From contig CBDBIN010000032.1 of NCBI GenBank assembly GCA_965206125.1, positions 1 through 64,000 of the forward strand: a DNA stretch of 64,000 nt, given 5' to 3'. Positions 26,861 through 35,146 of this stretch are shown piece after piece. This DNA comes from CAXWPM01 sp965206125. Lineage in GTDB: Bacteria > Acidobacteriota > Terriglobia > 20CM-2-55-15. The notes below the pieces were generated by a model. It did not search any database. It saw only the letters and a program-made list of their open reading frames with translations, and was not told where the DNA came from. The translations under genes were made by a program, and so were the position numbers. Within the stretch, counting starts at the first letter, position 1, and each line of letters starts with the position of its first letter.

Positions 26861-28250
26861 TCTTGAACTCCATGTGCAGTACCGTCTGTTTCTCGGCCTG
26901 ATACTTCTGGCCCCAGCGTCCGGTTTCGGGCAGCAGCAACGCAAACCACGCCTTCAGTGTCCAGGCCAGCGACGCCATGACCATGTAGGCCCCGTTGCTG
27001 GTCTGATCCCCGACCGGCATCCTCAAGGCCTGAACGCCGTTCTTGAGCTGCTCAATGAGATTCTCTTGATTGCACCGTTGATTCGCACGGAGCACAATCT
27101 GGCTGGCCGAATCCGAGCGGTTGGTAATGTAGAAGAAGTATCGGATGTCGTCGAACAACACCTGTTCGCCTTTGGCCACCGACAGATTCTTCCGCACCAC
27201 GACAACGCGGTAGTCCCGGTCGCAGGCTCTGGGCCGATACGCAAACTCGGCCACATCCTCGCCCTGCAACCGGATATTGTCGAAACCGCGCTCCCGAACG
27301 ACTTGTTCCTTCACGTTGTCGGGACGTTGGCGCGGTTCGGTGGCCACCGCGTACTTGGCGGGCCGTTCCAGACGCGTCCATTGGTGCGGTTCCAGTTCAT
27401 CGGCCAGCGCCACCAGATTCTGCATGGCGTCGATGCCGAAGATGAATCCCACGCCCTGGTCGTCCCATCCATCCAGGTGCCGGGTCTGGCTGAAGTCGGT
27501 GTCCCCGCGCAGCAGGATCTGGCGAAACCCGCCTCGACGGCACAGCGCGATGGCCTGGTCGAACCGTGCGGCCGCTCCCTCATGCGAGGGCCGGTTACCG
27601 CTGCGATTGACCAGGTACAGCGGCTCTTGAGTATTCGCCAGCGAAATCACCAGCGGGTGATACCCCCAGGTCCCGTTGTAGGCCACGTCCATTCCTTGCT
27701 TGCATTCGCCTGTGGTTTCAGCCAGTGTCCCATCGGCGTCCAACACCGCTTCTTCGAAAAACGCCTCGGGCTGCTGGCGCCAGACTCGCAGCCGGACTTG
27801 ATTCGTCGCCTCCATCAGAGACTCCACGTCGCTGGGCTCAAATCTCCGGCAGAAGTCTCCCGCCGTCGTCGGGTCCGGAATCCGTTGCGCTCCCAGCGCA
27901 TCCAGATACACTTCGTCGTTGCGCCGCAACTCGATGTCCTCCAGGCACGTCCCTCCATTCAACGCGTTATAGGCGATGTTCAGCACGTGATCCGATTCGT
28001 GATACGGCAAGTGCCGCTTCAGCACATGCACACTCTCGTCGATGGCTTTGACCAGCCCCGTCCGCCGCGCCACCAACTGCATCATCCCGATTCCGCCCAC
28101 CGCCGTGCCGCGCGTCCGCTCTCCCATCTCATAATGAATGTTGCTCGCCGAAAACATCGGCGCCGCCTGATCTGTCCAATTCCGGTCCGCAAGCCGGCGC
28201 TCGATTCGCCGCTTGCGGTTCTTCATGTTCTTGCGCGTATAATCGTTCAT
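26841..28250 (-). pseudogene. IS1380-family transposase, C-terminus cut off by the IS4 element
   Basis: The frame opens at ATG 28250 with AGGAGG 8 bp upstream and reads 469 aa. Typical segments are ESDHVLNIAYNALNGGTCLEDIELRRND, IPDPTTAGDFCRRF, VLDADGTLAETTGECKQGMDVAYNGTWGYHPLVISLANT (first catalytic Asp), ILLRGDTDFS and FFYITNR. The final residues TLLSGR come from the IS4 terminal repeat, after EKQTVLHMEFK. A few dozen normal C-terminal residues are lost, so activity is doubtful. Confidence 0.9.
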
Positions 28251-28371
28251 CCGAAATGCCTCCTTTTCCGTAGACTCTTTCCAAGTCTTTATTCACACGG
28301 AACGGGGGCATTTCGGGTACTTCTGCTGCTATGCCGCTATCAATACCTCGTCAATCACGCTTGATCAGGGG
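26861..28371 (-). mobile_element. 3'-truncated IS1380-family insertion sequence
   Basis: The 5' end of the element is probably at 28371, where CCCCTGATCAAGC (read on the minus strand) begins next to a CTAG tetranucleotide. The 3' part, including the transposase C-terminus and the other inverted repeat, is missing where the IS4 element starts. The missing part is not on the far side of IS4. Confidence 0.75.
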
Positions 28372-28403
28372 CTAGTCGTCGGGCTCAGGCCAACCTTGGT
28401 AAG

Positions 28404-30362
28404 ATGCCGACGATGGAGTTCGAAGGCCACATCGTCGAATTCGTCGACTCCGGAGCCTTGCGCATGGGGTACGTCCGCAAACGTGAACTGCGCAAGGTGC
28501 ACATTATCGACAGGCGCGGGCGACAGTCCAACGTTCCAGCGAACCGAATCGTTGTCGTCCACACCGCTACGACCGAAGAGGAGTTTCCCAGGGTCGGACA
28601 AGCGATATTGGACCGCGTCCTGGTCCGGCGCTCGGAGATCGACGCCGAACTATTGTGGGAGTTGGTCCACGGCGCCGAACGAGAGTTCCGGGCGGCCGAA
28701 CTCGCCGAGACCTATTTCGGTGAGACCTCCCCGGAGGCCGAATCGGCCGTCTTTCGCGCACTGGACGAGGCGCCGATCTTTTTCAAGAGAAAGGGGAGCG
28801 AGTTTCAAGCCCGCTCCGCCGACCAGGTGGCATCGGAACGGGTTCGGCGCGCACGGGAGCAAGAGCGGGAACGCTTCCGAACGCGTGTAGCGGACTTGTT
28901 ACGCCCCGTTCTGAGGGGCAGTCCGCTACCGGACGACCCGGATTGGGGGCCACTTGCAGACCGGATCGAACTCTGGTTCCGCTCCGGTGGTAACGACGAA
29001 GTCGGCTCGATACTGGCATCCCTCGCAGGCGAAACGCGAGCGAGGGAAGCGGCCTACGAACTGCTGATACGGTCGGGTCATGTCGACGACGCCGAAGATC
29101 GTTTCCTCCTGATTCAGGGTGTCTCCATCGAATTCCCAGCCGAGGCCGAGGCCGCCGCAGAGAAGCTCCGGCCATACGGGGGAGACCCCAGCCGGGAAGA
29201 CTGGAGCGACAAAGGCGCGATCGCTATCGACGATGACGACACGCGGGAAGTCGACGACGCGCTGACCATCGATATCGGCGAAGTCGAAACCGTCGTCGGC
29301 ATCCACATTGCCGATGTCTCGGCTTTCGTGGAAAAGGGCGACCCGCTGGACTTGGAGGCCTCGAGAAGATCGACGACGATCTACCTGCCCAATTCCACAG
29401 TCACCATGTTCCCGAATGAGCTCGCTGCGGACCTCGCCAGTCTGATCGAAGGCCAGGTCCGGCCTGCGATGAGCCTCGAAGCGCGTTTCGATTCGGACGA
29501 CTCGCTTTCGGGATTCAGGATCTTTCGATCCACGGTACGGGTCGGGATACGATTGACCTACGAAGAGGCGGATCGCGCTCTGGAGGGGGGGGACCCGGAC
29601 CTGGGTCGCCTGCACAGAATTGCCTGCCGGCTCCACGAAGATCGGGCCGAAAAGGGCGCGCAGACCTACCGCCGGCGCGAGCTGAAGGTCAAGGTCCGGA
29701 ACGGGTCGATCGATGTGTCCATGATAGACCCGAACACGCCCTCGCGAGTATTGGTGAGCGAGATGATGATTCTCGCCAATCGTCTCGCGGCGGATCATGC
29801 TTCCGCGATCGGACTGCCGGTCATTTTCAGGACGCAGGAAGCCCCGTCCGAGGCACCGCCCGATACGGCCGGACTCCCCGAGCCGCTTCGGTTTGAGCGT
29901 CTCAGGAAGACGTTCAAGCGTTCGCGACTATCGGTCTCGCCAGCCCCGCATGCCGGGCTCGGCCTGGATGCGTACACCCAGATGTCTTCGCCGATTCGAA
30001 GGTATGCCGATCTGGTCACGGAACGACAATTCGGTGCGGCACTGACCGGCACCACGCCACCGTACGATCGCGATGAACTGCTGCATATCCTCACAACCGC
30101 GGAGATCGCGGAGTCGAAAGGGCGCAGGCTGGAACAATCGTCGACAACCTATTGGGTGCTGACGTATCTTTCGCGTTACGCGCGAGAAGCACCGCTTGAG
30201 GCGATCGTGATGGATCATAGAGGAAACGTGGCACTGGAAGACTACGCTGTTCGCGGCAAGGTGGAGGCGCAGCACCACGGTTGGAGCACAGGAGACAGGG
30301 TGGTCGTGACGATCGAAGATGTCGATCCGGCGAGCGGATCGATCCGGTTTCGGACGGAGTAG
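28404..30362 (+). CDS. RNB-domain (RNase II/R family) exoribonuclease
   Basis: 652 aa. The N-terminus (EFEGHIVEFVDSGALRMGYV) is a short OB-like RNA-binding region, followed by a helical stretch. The RNB catalytic core has the Asp cluster IDDDDTREVDDALTID (about 276-290), then HIADVSAFVEKGDPLD, RSTTIYLPN, MFPNELA, SPIRRYADLVTERQ and a C-terminal S1-like VMDHRGNVALEDYAVRGKVEA. It degrades RNA 3' to 5'. The first IS1380 base pair lies about 30 bp upstream, so the original promoter has been displaced. An ATG at 28413 is an alternative start. Confidence 0.93.
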   Translation: MPTMEFEGHIVEFVDSGALRMGYVRKRELRKVHIIDRRGRQSNVPANRIVVVHTATTEEEFPRVGQAILDRVLVRRSEIDAELLWELVHGAEREFRAAELAETYFGETSPEAESAVFRALDEAPIFFKRKGSEFQARSADQVASERVRRAREQERERFRTRVADLLRPVLRGSPLPDDPDWGPLADRIELWFRSGGNDEVGSILASLAGETRAREAAYELLIRSGHVDDAEDRFLLIQGVSIEFPAEAEAAAEKLRPYGGDPSREDWSDKGAIAIDDDDTREVDDALTIDIGEVETVVGIHIADVSAFVEKGDPLDLEASRRSTTIYLPNSTVTMFPNELAADLASLIEGQVRPAMSLEARFDSDDSLSGFRIFRSTVRVGIRLTYEEADRALEGGDPDLGRLHRIACRLHEDRAEKGAQTYRRRELKVKVRNGSIDVSMIDPNTPSRVLVSEMMILANRLAADHASAIGLPVIFRTQEAPSEAPPDTAGLPEPLRFERLRKTFKRSRLSVSPAPHAGLGLDAYTQMSSPIRRYADLVTERQFGAALTGTTPPYDRDELLHILTTAEIAESKGRRLEQSSTTYWVLTYLSRYAREAPLEAIVMDHRGNVALEDYAVRGKVEAQHHGWSTGDRVVVTIEDVDPASGSIRFRTE

Positions 30363-30363
30363 C

Positions 30364-31944
30364 ATGGGGGAACAAAAACATCGCAAGAAGGTCCCAGCCG
30401 AAATACGATTCGAACGCGCCATGGTCGACAGCACGGACCTGCTCGCCGATCTGATCGCGGACGTGGAGTTGCCCATACGGCCGGATGATTTTCAGGTCTT
30501 CGAACTTGCCCGCCTGATCCAGGACGGGCAGCCGTCGTTCCGCGACGAGGAATTTCGGTCACTCGTGGAGCTCAGCATCCGACTTGACCTGAACAACGCC
30601 GTCGACGTCCGCGCGGAGATGGTCGACAGGATTCGCCGCGCTCTTCCAGGAATGACACCGGATGCGCGACGCATCGCGCCGGACGTCATCGGTGCCATCG
30701 AAGACGTGGAGTTCTCGCTGGATCGGGTGGGCGCAGTCGTGCGCAGCTACACGAACCAGCTCTTCGGCAGGCTCGAGGAAATGCCGGACTCGGAGCAGCC
30801 GACCATCGACGGCCGGAAAACACTCGAACGATGGCGCGCGGGGCAGATCGATCGGGCAGTCATGTTCGAACGGGTGCGCAAGCTCGGAGCAGAAACTGTC
30901 CCCGCGGTGGCGGACATGCTGTTTGAGTCGCTGGCCGATCGGTCTATCGTCGAAACCGCCATCGAATTGCTCTCGATGTACGATGACCGCGTGTCGGCGC
31001 GGGTGCTTGCCTACCTCGTTTCCGAGCCGATGCTCGAAGAAGACGAGGAAGCGAAGGTGCGGTCGATACTCAAGGAGCAGTGGCCGGCCTCGCGCAACTA
31101 CATCCTTTACAAGCTCAAGGCGCATACCCATGAAGACATCCCGTTCCGTTGGTTTGAGCTACTCGTCGAAACCGGGGAACCGCGCGCCGTCGACCGAATC
31201 CTTGAAGAGGTTGCCGTCCACGGGACTCACGAACACCATCAGGAGGATCTGAAAGCATTGCTGGGACTGCTGGACCGGTCGAAAGATCCGGGACTCACCG
31301 GAAAAGTCCTGAACCTGATGACGGAAGAAGCCATTCCGGAAGCTGCCCAGGAACTCGTCGAGGAGTGGGCCGAATCATCCGTAATCGCGGCCGACCTTGC
31401 CGAAGCGCTCGATCGCTGGAACGAAGGGCGTGCGATCCTCGTTCGAGGACCCGAGGACTTCAATTCGTTCGCCTCCGGCCAGCTGGACCGGGGATTCGAC
31501 GAAACTCGGGCCGACTGGAACGCGGCCTACCATGAATCGCTCGGATGGCAGCGGCGCGCCGACTTCCCCCGGGGACCGATGGAGGCCGAATTCGAACAGG
31601 AGCTCGGGGACGCCATGATGGGCGGGCTCTCCCTGAACCCACGGCTGGACGAAGCCGCCTTACGGCATCAGGTCGAATCTTTCCGCGAGAATTGGCTGAT
31701 GACGCCGAGGGACGGTGTCATCCCACTCGTGGCGATCTATCTGGAACGCTCCCGGGAGAAGCCCTGGCTGGAAGAGATCTACTGGTCCGAAATCAACAGC
31801 TGGTACGTCAAGGCCGCCCAGGCGTTCGACGAGGGGAGCGCCGACAAGGCGCGACAGTACCTGGACGTCCTGCTCGGGATCGAGCCCGATTACCCCCTGG
31901 CGATCGTTCTCGACCGAATCATGGTCGAGGATTACGCAGATTGA
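30364..31944 (+). CDS. Large helical protein of unknown function, coupled to the RNB ribonuclease
   Basis: 526 aa, starting one base after the ribonuclease stop codon, so translation is coupled. The sequence is strongly acidic and alpha-helical without signal peptide or membrane segment. Repeated helix pairs (VRKLGAETVPAVADMLFESLADRSIVETAIELL, RILEEVAVHGTHEHHQEDLKALLGLL) suggest HEAT-like or TPR-like packing, ending in a TPR-like ADKARQYLDVLLGIEPDYPLAI. I recognise no named family. A role with the ribonuclease, such as an RNA-decay adaptor, is only inference from position. Confidence 0.75.
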   Translation: MGEQKHRKKVPAEIRFERAMVDSTDLLADLIADVELPIRPDDFQVFELARLIQDGQPSFRDEEFRSLVELSIRLDLNNAVDVRAEMVDRIRRALPGMTPDARRIAPDVIGAIEDVEFSLDRVGAVVRSYTNQLFGRLEEMPDSEQPTIDGRKTLERWRAGQIDRAVMFERVRKLGAETVPAVADMLFESLADRSIVETAIELLSMYDDRVSARVLAYLVSEPMLEEDEEAKVRSILKEQWPASRNYILYKLKAHTHEDIPFRWFELLVETGEPRAVDRILEEVAVHGTHEHHQEDLKALLGLLDRSKDPGLTGKVLNLMTEEAIPEAAQELVEEWAESSVIAADLAEALDRWNEGRAILVRGPEDFNSFASGQLDRGFDETRADWNAAYHESLGWQRRADFPRGPMEAEFEQELGDAMMGGLSLNPRLDEAALRHQVESFRENWLMTPRDGVIPLVAIYLERSREKPWLEEIYWSEINSWYVKAAQAFDEGSADKARQYLDVLLGIEPDYPLAIVLDRIMVEDYAD

Positions 31945-31962
31945 TAGGAAGGCAGGAAAAAG

Positions 31963-32066
31963 GCCACGGATTTTCACAGATTGAACGGATTATGACAGTC
32001 ATTTTCGGAGAGCGGTCCCAAGACAATGCCTGCTCCTCCATCCGTTAAATCCGTGTAATCCGTGGC
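31963..32066. repeat. 104-bp palindromic element, CCACGGATT family (copy 1)
   Basis: It starts GCCACGGATT, includes GATTGAACGGATT, and ends AATCCGTGTAATCCGTGGC, making long imperfect inverted arms. A second copy is at 53233-53320. It fills the gap between two convergent units. Confidence 0.75.
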
Positions 32067-32096
32067 TAACTCCCCTCCCTCCCCCAATCCGTGCAA

Positions 32097-32237
32097 TCAA
32101 AAGTCGGAACAGGACTTGTAGAAGCCGCACCGTGGACAGAACAGCTTGCACTTCAATTCGTCTAGCGGCAGATCGCAGTTCGGGCACGTGCGCTCGATAG
32201 CCTCGAGATCGGTCTTCGGGTCTTGCTCCAGGCTCAT
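32097..32237 (-). CDS. 46-aa zinc-ribbon protein
   Basis: A very short gene from ATG 32237, which overlaps the EamA stop codon as ATGA. The product ends in two Cys pairs, CPNC and CPRC, plus a C-terminal Cys (YKSCSDF), a treble-Cys zinc-ribbon layout seen in many small conserved bacterial proteins. Function unknown. The overlap and the clean Cys spacing support it as real. Confidence 0.7.
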   Translation of the reverse strand: MSLEQDPKTDLEAIERTCPNCDLPLDELKCKLFCPRCGFYKSCSDF

Positions 32238-33121
32238 GGTTCCACGTCGATGAGGATCGGAGGACGATGGGCCGCCGTCAGCACCACACCGCCAAATATC
32301 AGAATGGCTGCAACGCCCATGGTCCAGGTTATAGTTTCGCCGAGTAGAGGAACGGCCAGGATGGCCACCAGAATCGGCTGGGTGCAGATATACACCGCCA
32401 CCAGGGTCGCAGAAGCCTGCTTGAGCGCCACTCCCGTCAGGTAGTAGGCGACGATGCTCGCCAGCACGGTCAGGAATGCCAGCGAGACCCAGGTCGAGCG
32501 GCCGAGGCCGGGGAAGTACGTCGCCCGAACGTCGCCCCAGGCAAACGGAAGCATGGCGATCGACCCGAACACGAAGACCCACGTCACGACCGTCATCGGG
32601 TGGTAGCGGGACATGATCCTGCGCGCCAGAACCAGGTAAGCCGAGTACCCGAACGCACCGCACAACAGCAGGATATTGCCGAGCGCGTGCTCGGTCTCCA
32701 TCGATATCATGCCGGGGCCAGCAAGCAAGAACACGCCGACGAAGGCGAGCACAATCCCCGCGACCTTCAGGACGCCGGCATCCTCTCGGCGGAGCGCCAG
32801 AGCCATGAGGAACGTGAAAACGGGAATCATCCCGACCAGGATCGTGGCGTTGATCGCCGTCGTCAGCGACAGTCCCTTCAGGTAGCAAAGCTGGTTGATG
32901 GTGACGCCGAACAGGCTGAACAGGGCCAGCTTTCCGTAATCGAACCGGGTCACGCGATCGCGCGAGAACACCCCGAACCACACGAGCAGAATGACGGACG
33001 CTGCGGCCAGCCGCACCCAGGCCACCGACCACGGCGACATCTCCCGGAAGGCGATCTTCGCCGCTATCGGAAACACTGCAAAGATGACCTGCACGGCCAT
33101 CGAGCTCAGATGCGTCACCAT
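32234..33121 (-). CDS. EamA/DMT-superfamily transporter
   Basis: 295 aa with ten predicted membrane helices and two EamA repeats. The first repeat carries FREMSPWSVAWVRLAAASVILL and NQLCYLKGLSLTTAINATILVGMIPVFTFLMA; the second SAYLVLARRIMSRYHPMTVVTWVFVFG and AYYLTGVALKQASATLVAVYICTQPILVAILAVPLLGETI. These are metabolite or drug exporters of the inner membrane; the substrate is unknown. The zinc-ribbon miniprotein is translated from its overlapping stop. Confidence 0.92.
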   Translation of the reverse strand: MVTHLSSMAVQVIFAVFPIAAKIAFREMSPWSVAWVRLAAASVILLVWFGVFSRDRVTRFDYGKLALFSLFGVTINQLCYLKGLSLTTAINATILVGMIPVFTFLMALALRREDAGVLKVAGIVLAFVGVFLLAGPGMISMETEHALGNILLLCGAFGYSAYLVLARRIMSRYHPMTVVTWVFVFGSIAMLPFAWGDVRATYFPGLGRSTWVSLAFLTVLASIVAYYLTGVALKQASATLVAVYICTQPILVAILAVPLLGETITWTMGVAAILIFGGVVLTAAHRPPILIDVEP

Positions 33122-33187
33122 TGTCTGGATAAATGCAAGCCTGCAGACCTAAGGCCGAGGCGCTGCCAGGCCGGCGAGAAAAGCGGG

Positions 33188-33790
33188 CTAGCGATATTTG
33201 TCGTCTTGTTGGGTGTCGTCCGGCTGTTCCTTACCAAAGTACTCAGCCAGGTGACCCAGAATCGCAGCCGCATCGGCGGGCCGGCCTTCGAAGGTCGTGA
33301 TGCAACGCGAACGCCTCCAGCCCTTGCCGTGTTTGACGCCGATGATGATGTACTGATCGAAGAACCCGGTGTCCTTCAGGAACCGGACGGCGGACTCGGG
33401 CGTGAATTCGTTCGCACGAAACTCGCAGACACTGATGAGATCCCGCAGACGCTCCGTCTGCTCCGGCTCGAAGCTCTCCATGAACGGTTCGAGTCCATGA
33501 ACCTCGCAACGAACCGGGGGCAACCCGTCCAGGGACAGAGCCTCGAGCTGAGCGCGAACGAACTCACCGAGAGCACAGTCGATGAAGCCTTCGATGACCG
33601 GACCGTTCCGCGGATGGGAAAGCGAGAAGACCTGGTCACGCGGAACCACCTTCCCCCCGCCGTCTACAGACGCGAGCAGCGCGGCCTCCTCGAGCGTTGG
33701 GAAATGAAAAGTAATCGGTCGAATGGAAGTTCGGCGGCTCCGCCCACTGTTGAAAACGGTGTTTCGAATCCGAAACGGCAACTCAACCAT
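33188..33790 (-). CDS. Hypothetical 200-aa cytosolic protein
   Basis: No signal peptide or membrane segment. The sequence has an N-terminal basic part (RNTVFNSGRSRRTSIRPITF), a middle EVHGLEPFMESFEPEQTERLRDLISVCEF and a C-terminal FFDQYIIIGVKHGKGWRRSRCITTFEGRPADAAAILGHLAEYFG. I do not recognise the family. ATG 33790 follows a G-rich stretch. It lies between the EamA gene and the minisatellite, and its C-terminal tail is Asp/Gln-rich. Confidence 0.6.
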   Translation of the reverse strand: MVELPFRIRNTVFNSGRSRRTSIRPITFHFPTLEEAALLASVDGGGKVVPRDQVFSLSHPRNGPVIEGFIDCALGEFVRAQLEALSLDGLPPVRCEVHGLEPFMESFEPEQTERLRDLISVCEFRANEFTPESAVRFLKDTGFFDQYIIIGVKHGKGWRRSRCITTFEGRPADAAAILGHLAEYFGKEQPDDTQQDDKYR

Positions 33791-33855
33791 CGACTGCCCC
33801 CCTCATCTTCGTCCTGTTATCAGGGATATAGAGGCCAGAAGTGGTCCACCAAGCC

Positions 33856-33880
33856 AGAACCGGAAACGGTAGTGACCGGG
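33856..33880. repeat. Single palindrome arm related to the 62.4-kb element
   Basis: Starts AGAACCGGAAACGGTAG and ends TGACCGGG; two mismatches or fewer from the arm at 62434-62460. It lies 21 bp before the tandem array. Confidence 0.7.
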
Positions 33881-33901
33881 CAATTCCTGTTCCTTTCAGA
33901 G

Positions 33902-34270
33902 GACCCCGTCGCTACCGCTCTGGGTTCTGTCGGATCGAGACCCCGTCGCTACCGCTCTGGGTTCTGTCGGATCGAGACCCTGTCGCTACCGCTCTGGGTT
34001 CTGTCGGATCGAGACCCCGTCGCTACCGCTCTGGGTTCTGTCGGATCGAGACCCCGTCGCTACCGCTCTGGGTTCTGTCGGACCGGGACCCCGTCGCTAC
34101 CGCTCTGGGTTCTGTCGGACCGGGACCCCGTCGCTACCGCTCTGGGTTCTGTCGGACCGGGACCCCGTCGCTACCGCTCTGGGTTCTGTCGGACCGGGAC
34201 CCCGTCGCTACCGCTCTGGGTTCTGTCGGACCGGGACCCGTCGCTACCGCTCTGGGTTCTGTCGGACCGG
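33902..34270. repeat. Minisatellite: ten head-to-tail copies of a 37-bp unit
   Basis: Units begin GACCCCGTCGCTACC and end GGGTTCTGTCGG plus ATCGA or ACCGG. Copies start at 33902, 33939, 33976, 34013, 34050, 34087, 34124, 34161, 34198 and 34235; the last is 36 bp. The first four end ATCGA and the later ones ACCGG, so amplification occurred in two phases. There are no spacers, so it is not a CRISPR. Open frames across it are artefacts. Confidence 0.9.
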
Positions 34271-34280
34271 GCGAATCAGC

Positions 34281-35122
34281 TCACTCGACCAGGTAGCCTT
34301 CGCGAGCGCGCACGGTAACGTTGCGCCCGGGGACCTCCACGCGAATCGAATGGTAGCCGGGCTCCGAAGAAGCGTGGTAGCCGAGGTAATACTGGTACCG
34401 CATTTCCTCGCGAATCTGCATGAGCGCATCGACGACATCGTCATCGCTGCTTGCGGGTACAACACGGCCTCCCGTAATGGAAGCCAGTCCGCCAATGGTG
34501 TGCAGGTCGACCAGGATTCGGGGACCCATCGCGACGAAGTAAAGCATCACCATGCCGCCCTGCGTGTCCTCGACGACTGCCGTGTAGCTGGACTGGCTGC
34601 GGTTGTCGTTTCCGTCGGTCAGCACGACGAGCGCCTTGCGGGGATGGCTGCCGTCGTTCGCCTTGGAGGTACCGAAACGGAGCGCGTCGAACAGAAGTGA
34701 AGTGCCCAGGGAACGGAGTCCCTGGAGCGAGGCCGCCAAGTCCTCAGCTTCGCTGGTGAAGCCGTGGATCGTCCGCACCTCGGTCGCGAACGACACCACG
34801 AAGGTTTCGTCAGCGGGCGTGAGCGTTGAAATAAATGGAACACACCCGACTTGATCGCATCGAGATCCGCGGCCGAACTGCCGCTGTTGTCGATAAGCAC
34901 TCCGACGGTCGTCGGAAGATCGTCCTGCCGTTCAAAGACGTCAACCGATCGCAGCTCTCCGTCCTCGTAGAGTTCGAAGTCGTCCAACCCGAGATCCGTC
35001 ACGTACCGCCCCTCCTCGTCCTGGATGGTGGCAAACACGTTGACGAGGTTGACGTCGACCGTGATGGCCGTCTGCAACGGCCACCAAGCCACAAGAGTTA
35101 TCAATAGTAAGAGTCGGCTCAT
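34281..35122 (-). pseudogene. Secreted VWA-domain protein (acidobacterial VWFA type) with one frameshift
   Basis: The 5' frame from ATG 35122 encodes a signal peptide (LLLLITLVAWWPLQTA), then VDVNLVNVFATIQDEEGRYVTDLGLDDFELYEDG and the MIDAS strand VGVLIDNSGSSAADL (DxSxS). Near 34825-34850 the frame shifts by one base; the other frame continues TLTPADETFVVSFATEVRTIHGF, ALVVLTDGNDNRS, GPRILVDLHTIGGLASITGGRVV, YYLGYHASSEPGYHSIRVEV. Together they form a complete VWFA-related protein. The minisatellite begins 10 bp past the stop. Confidence 0.85.
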
Positions 35123-35146
35123 CTCAGATATCGACCGATAACCAGG

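Noticed and set aside
26874..28364. 496-aa plus-strand frame opposite the IS1380 transposase
   Set aside because: Antisense image with Arg/His-rich composition and no domain; the minus-strand transposase has clear motifs and a ribosome site.
33902..34270. CRISPR array
   Set aside because: The repeats are head to tail with no unique spacers, and no cas gene is present.
33841..34318. Long open frames reading repeated RYRSGFCR or PSLPLWVLSDRD peptides
   Set aside because: The 37-bp unit lets all frames stay open; the peptides are translations of the minisatellite, with no ribosome site or normal protein character.
32600..34318. 572-aa plus-strand frame across the EamA and hypothetical genes into the minisatellite
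   Set aside because: It crosses three unrelated units and ends in the repeat; it is antisense to well-supported genes.
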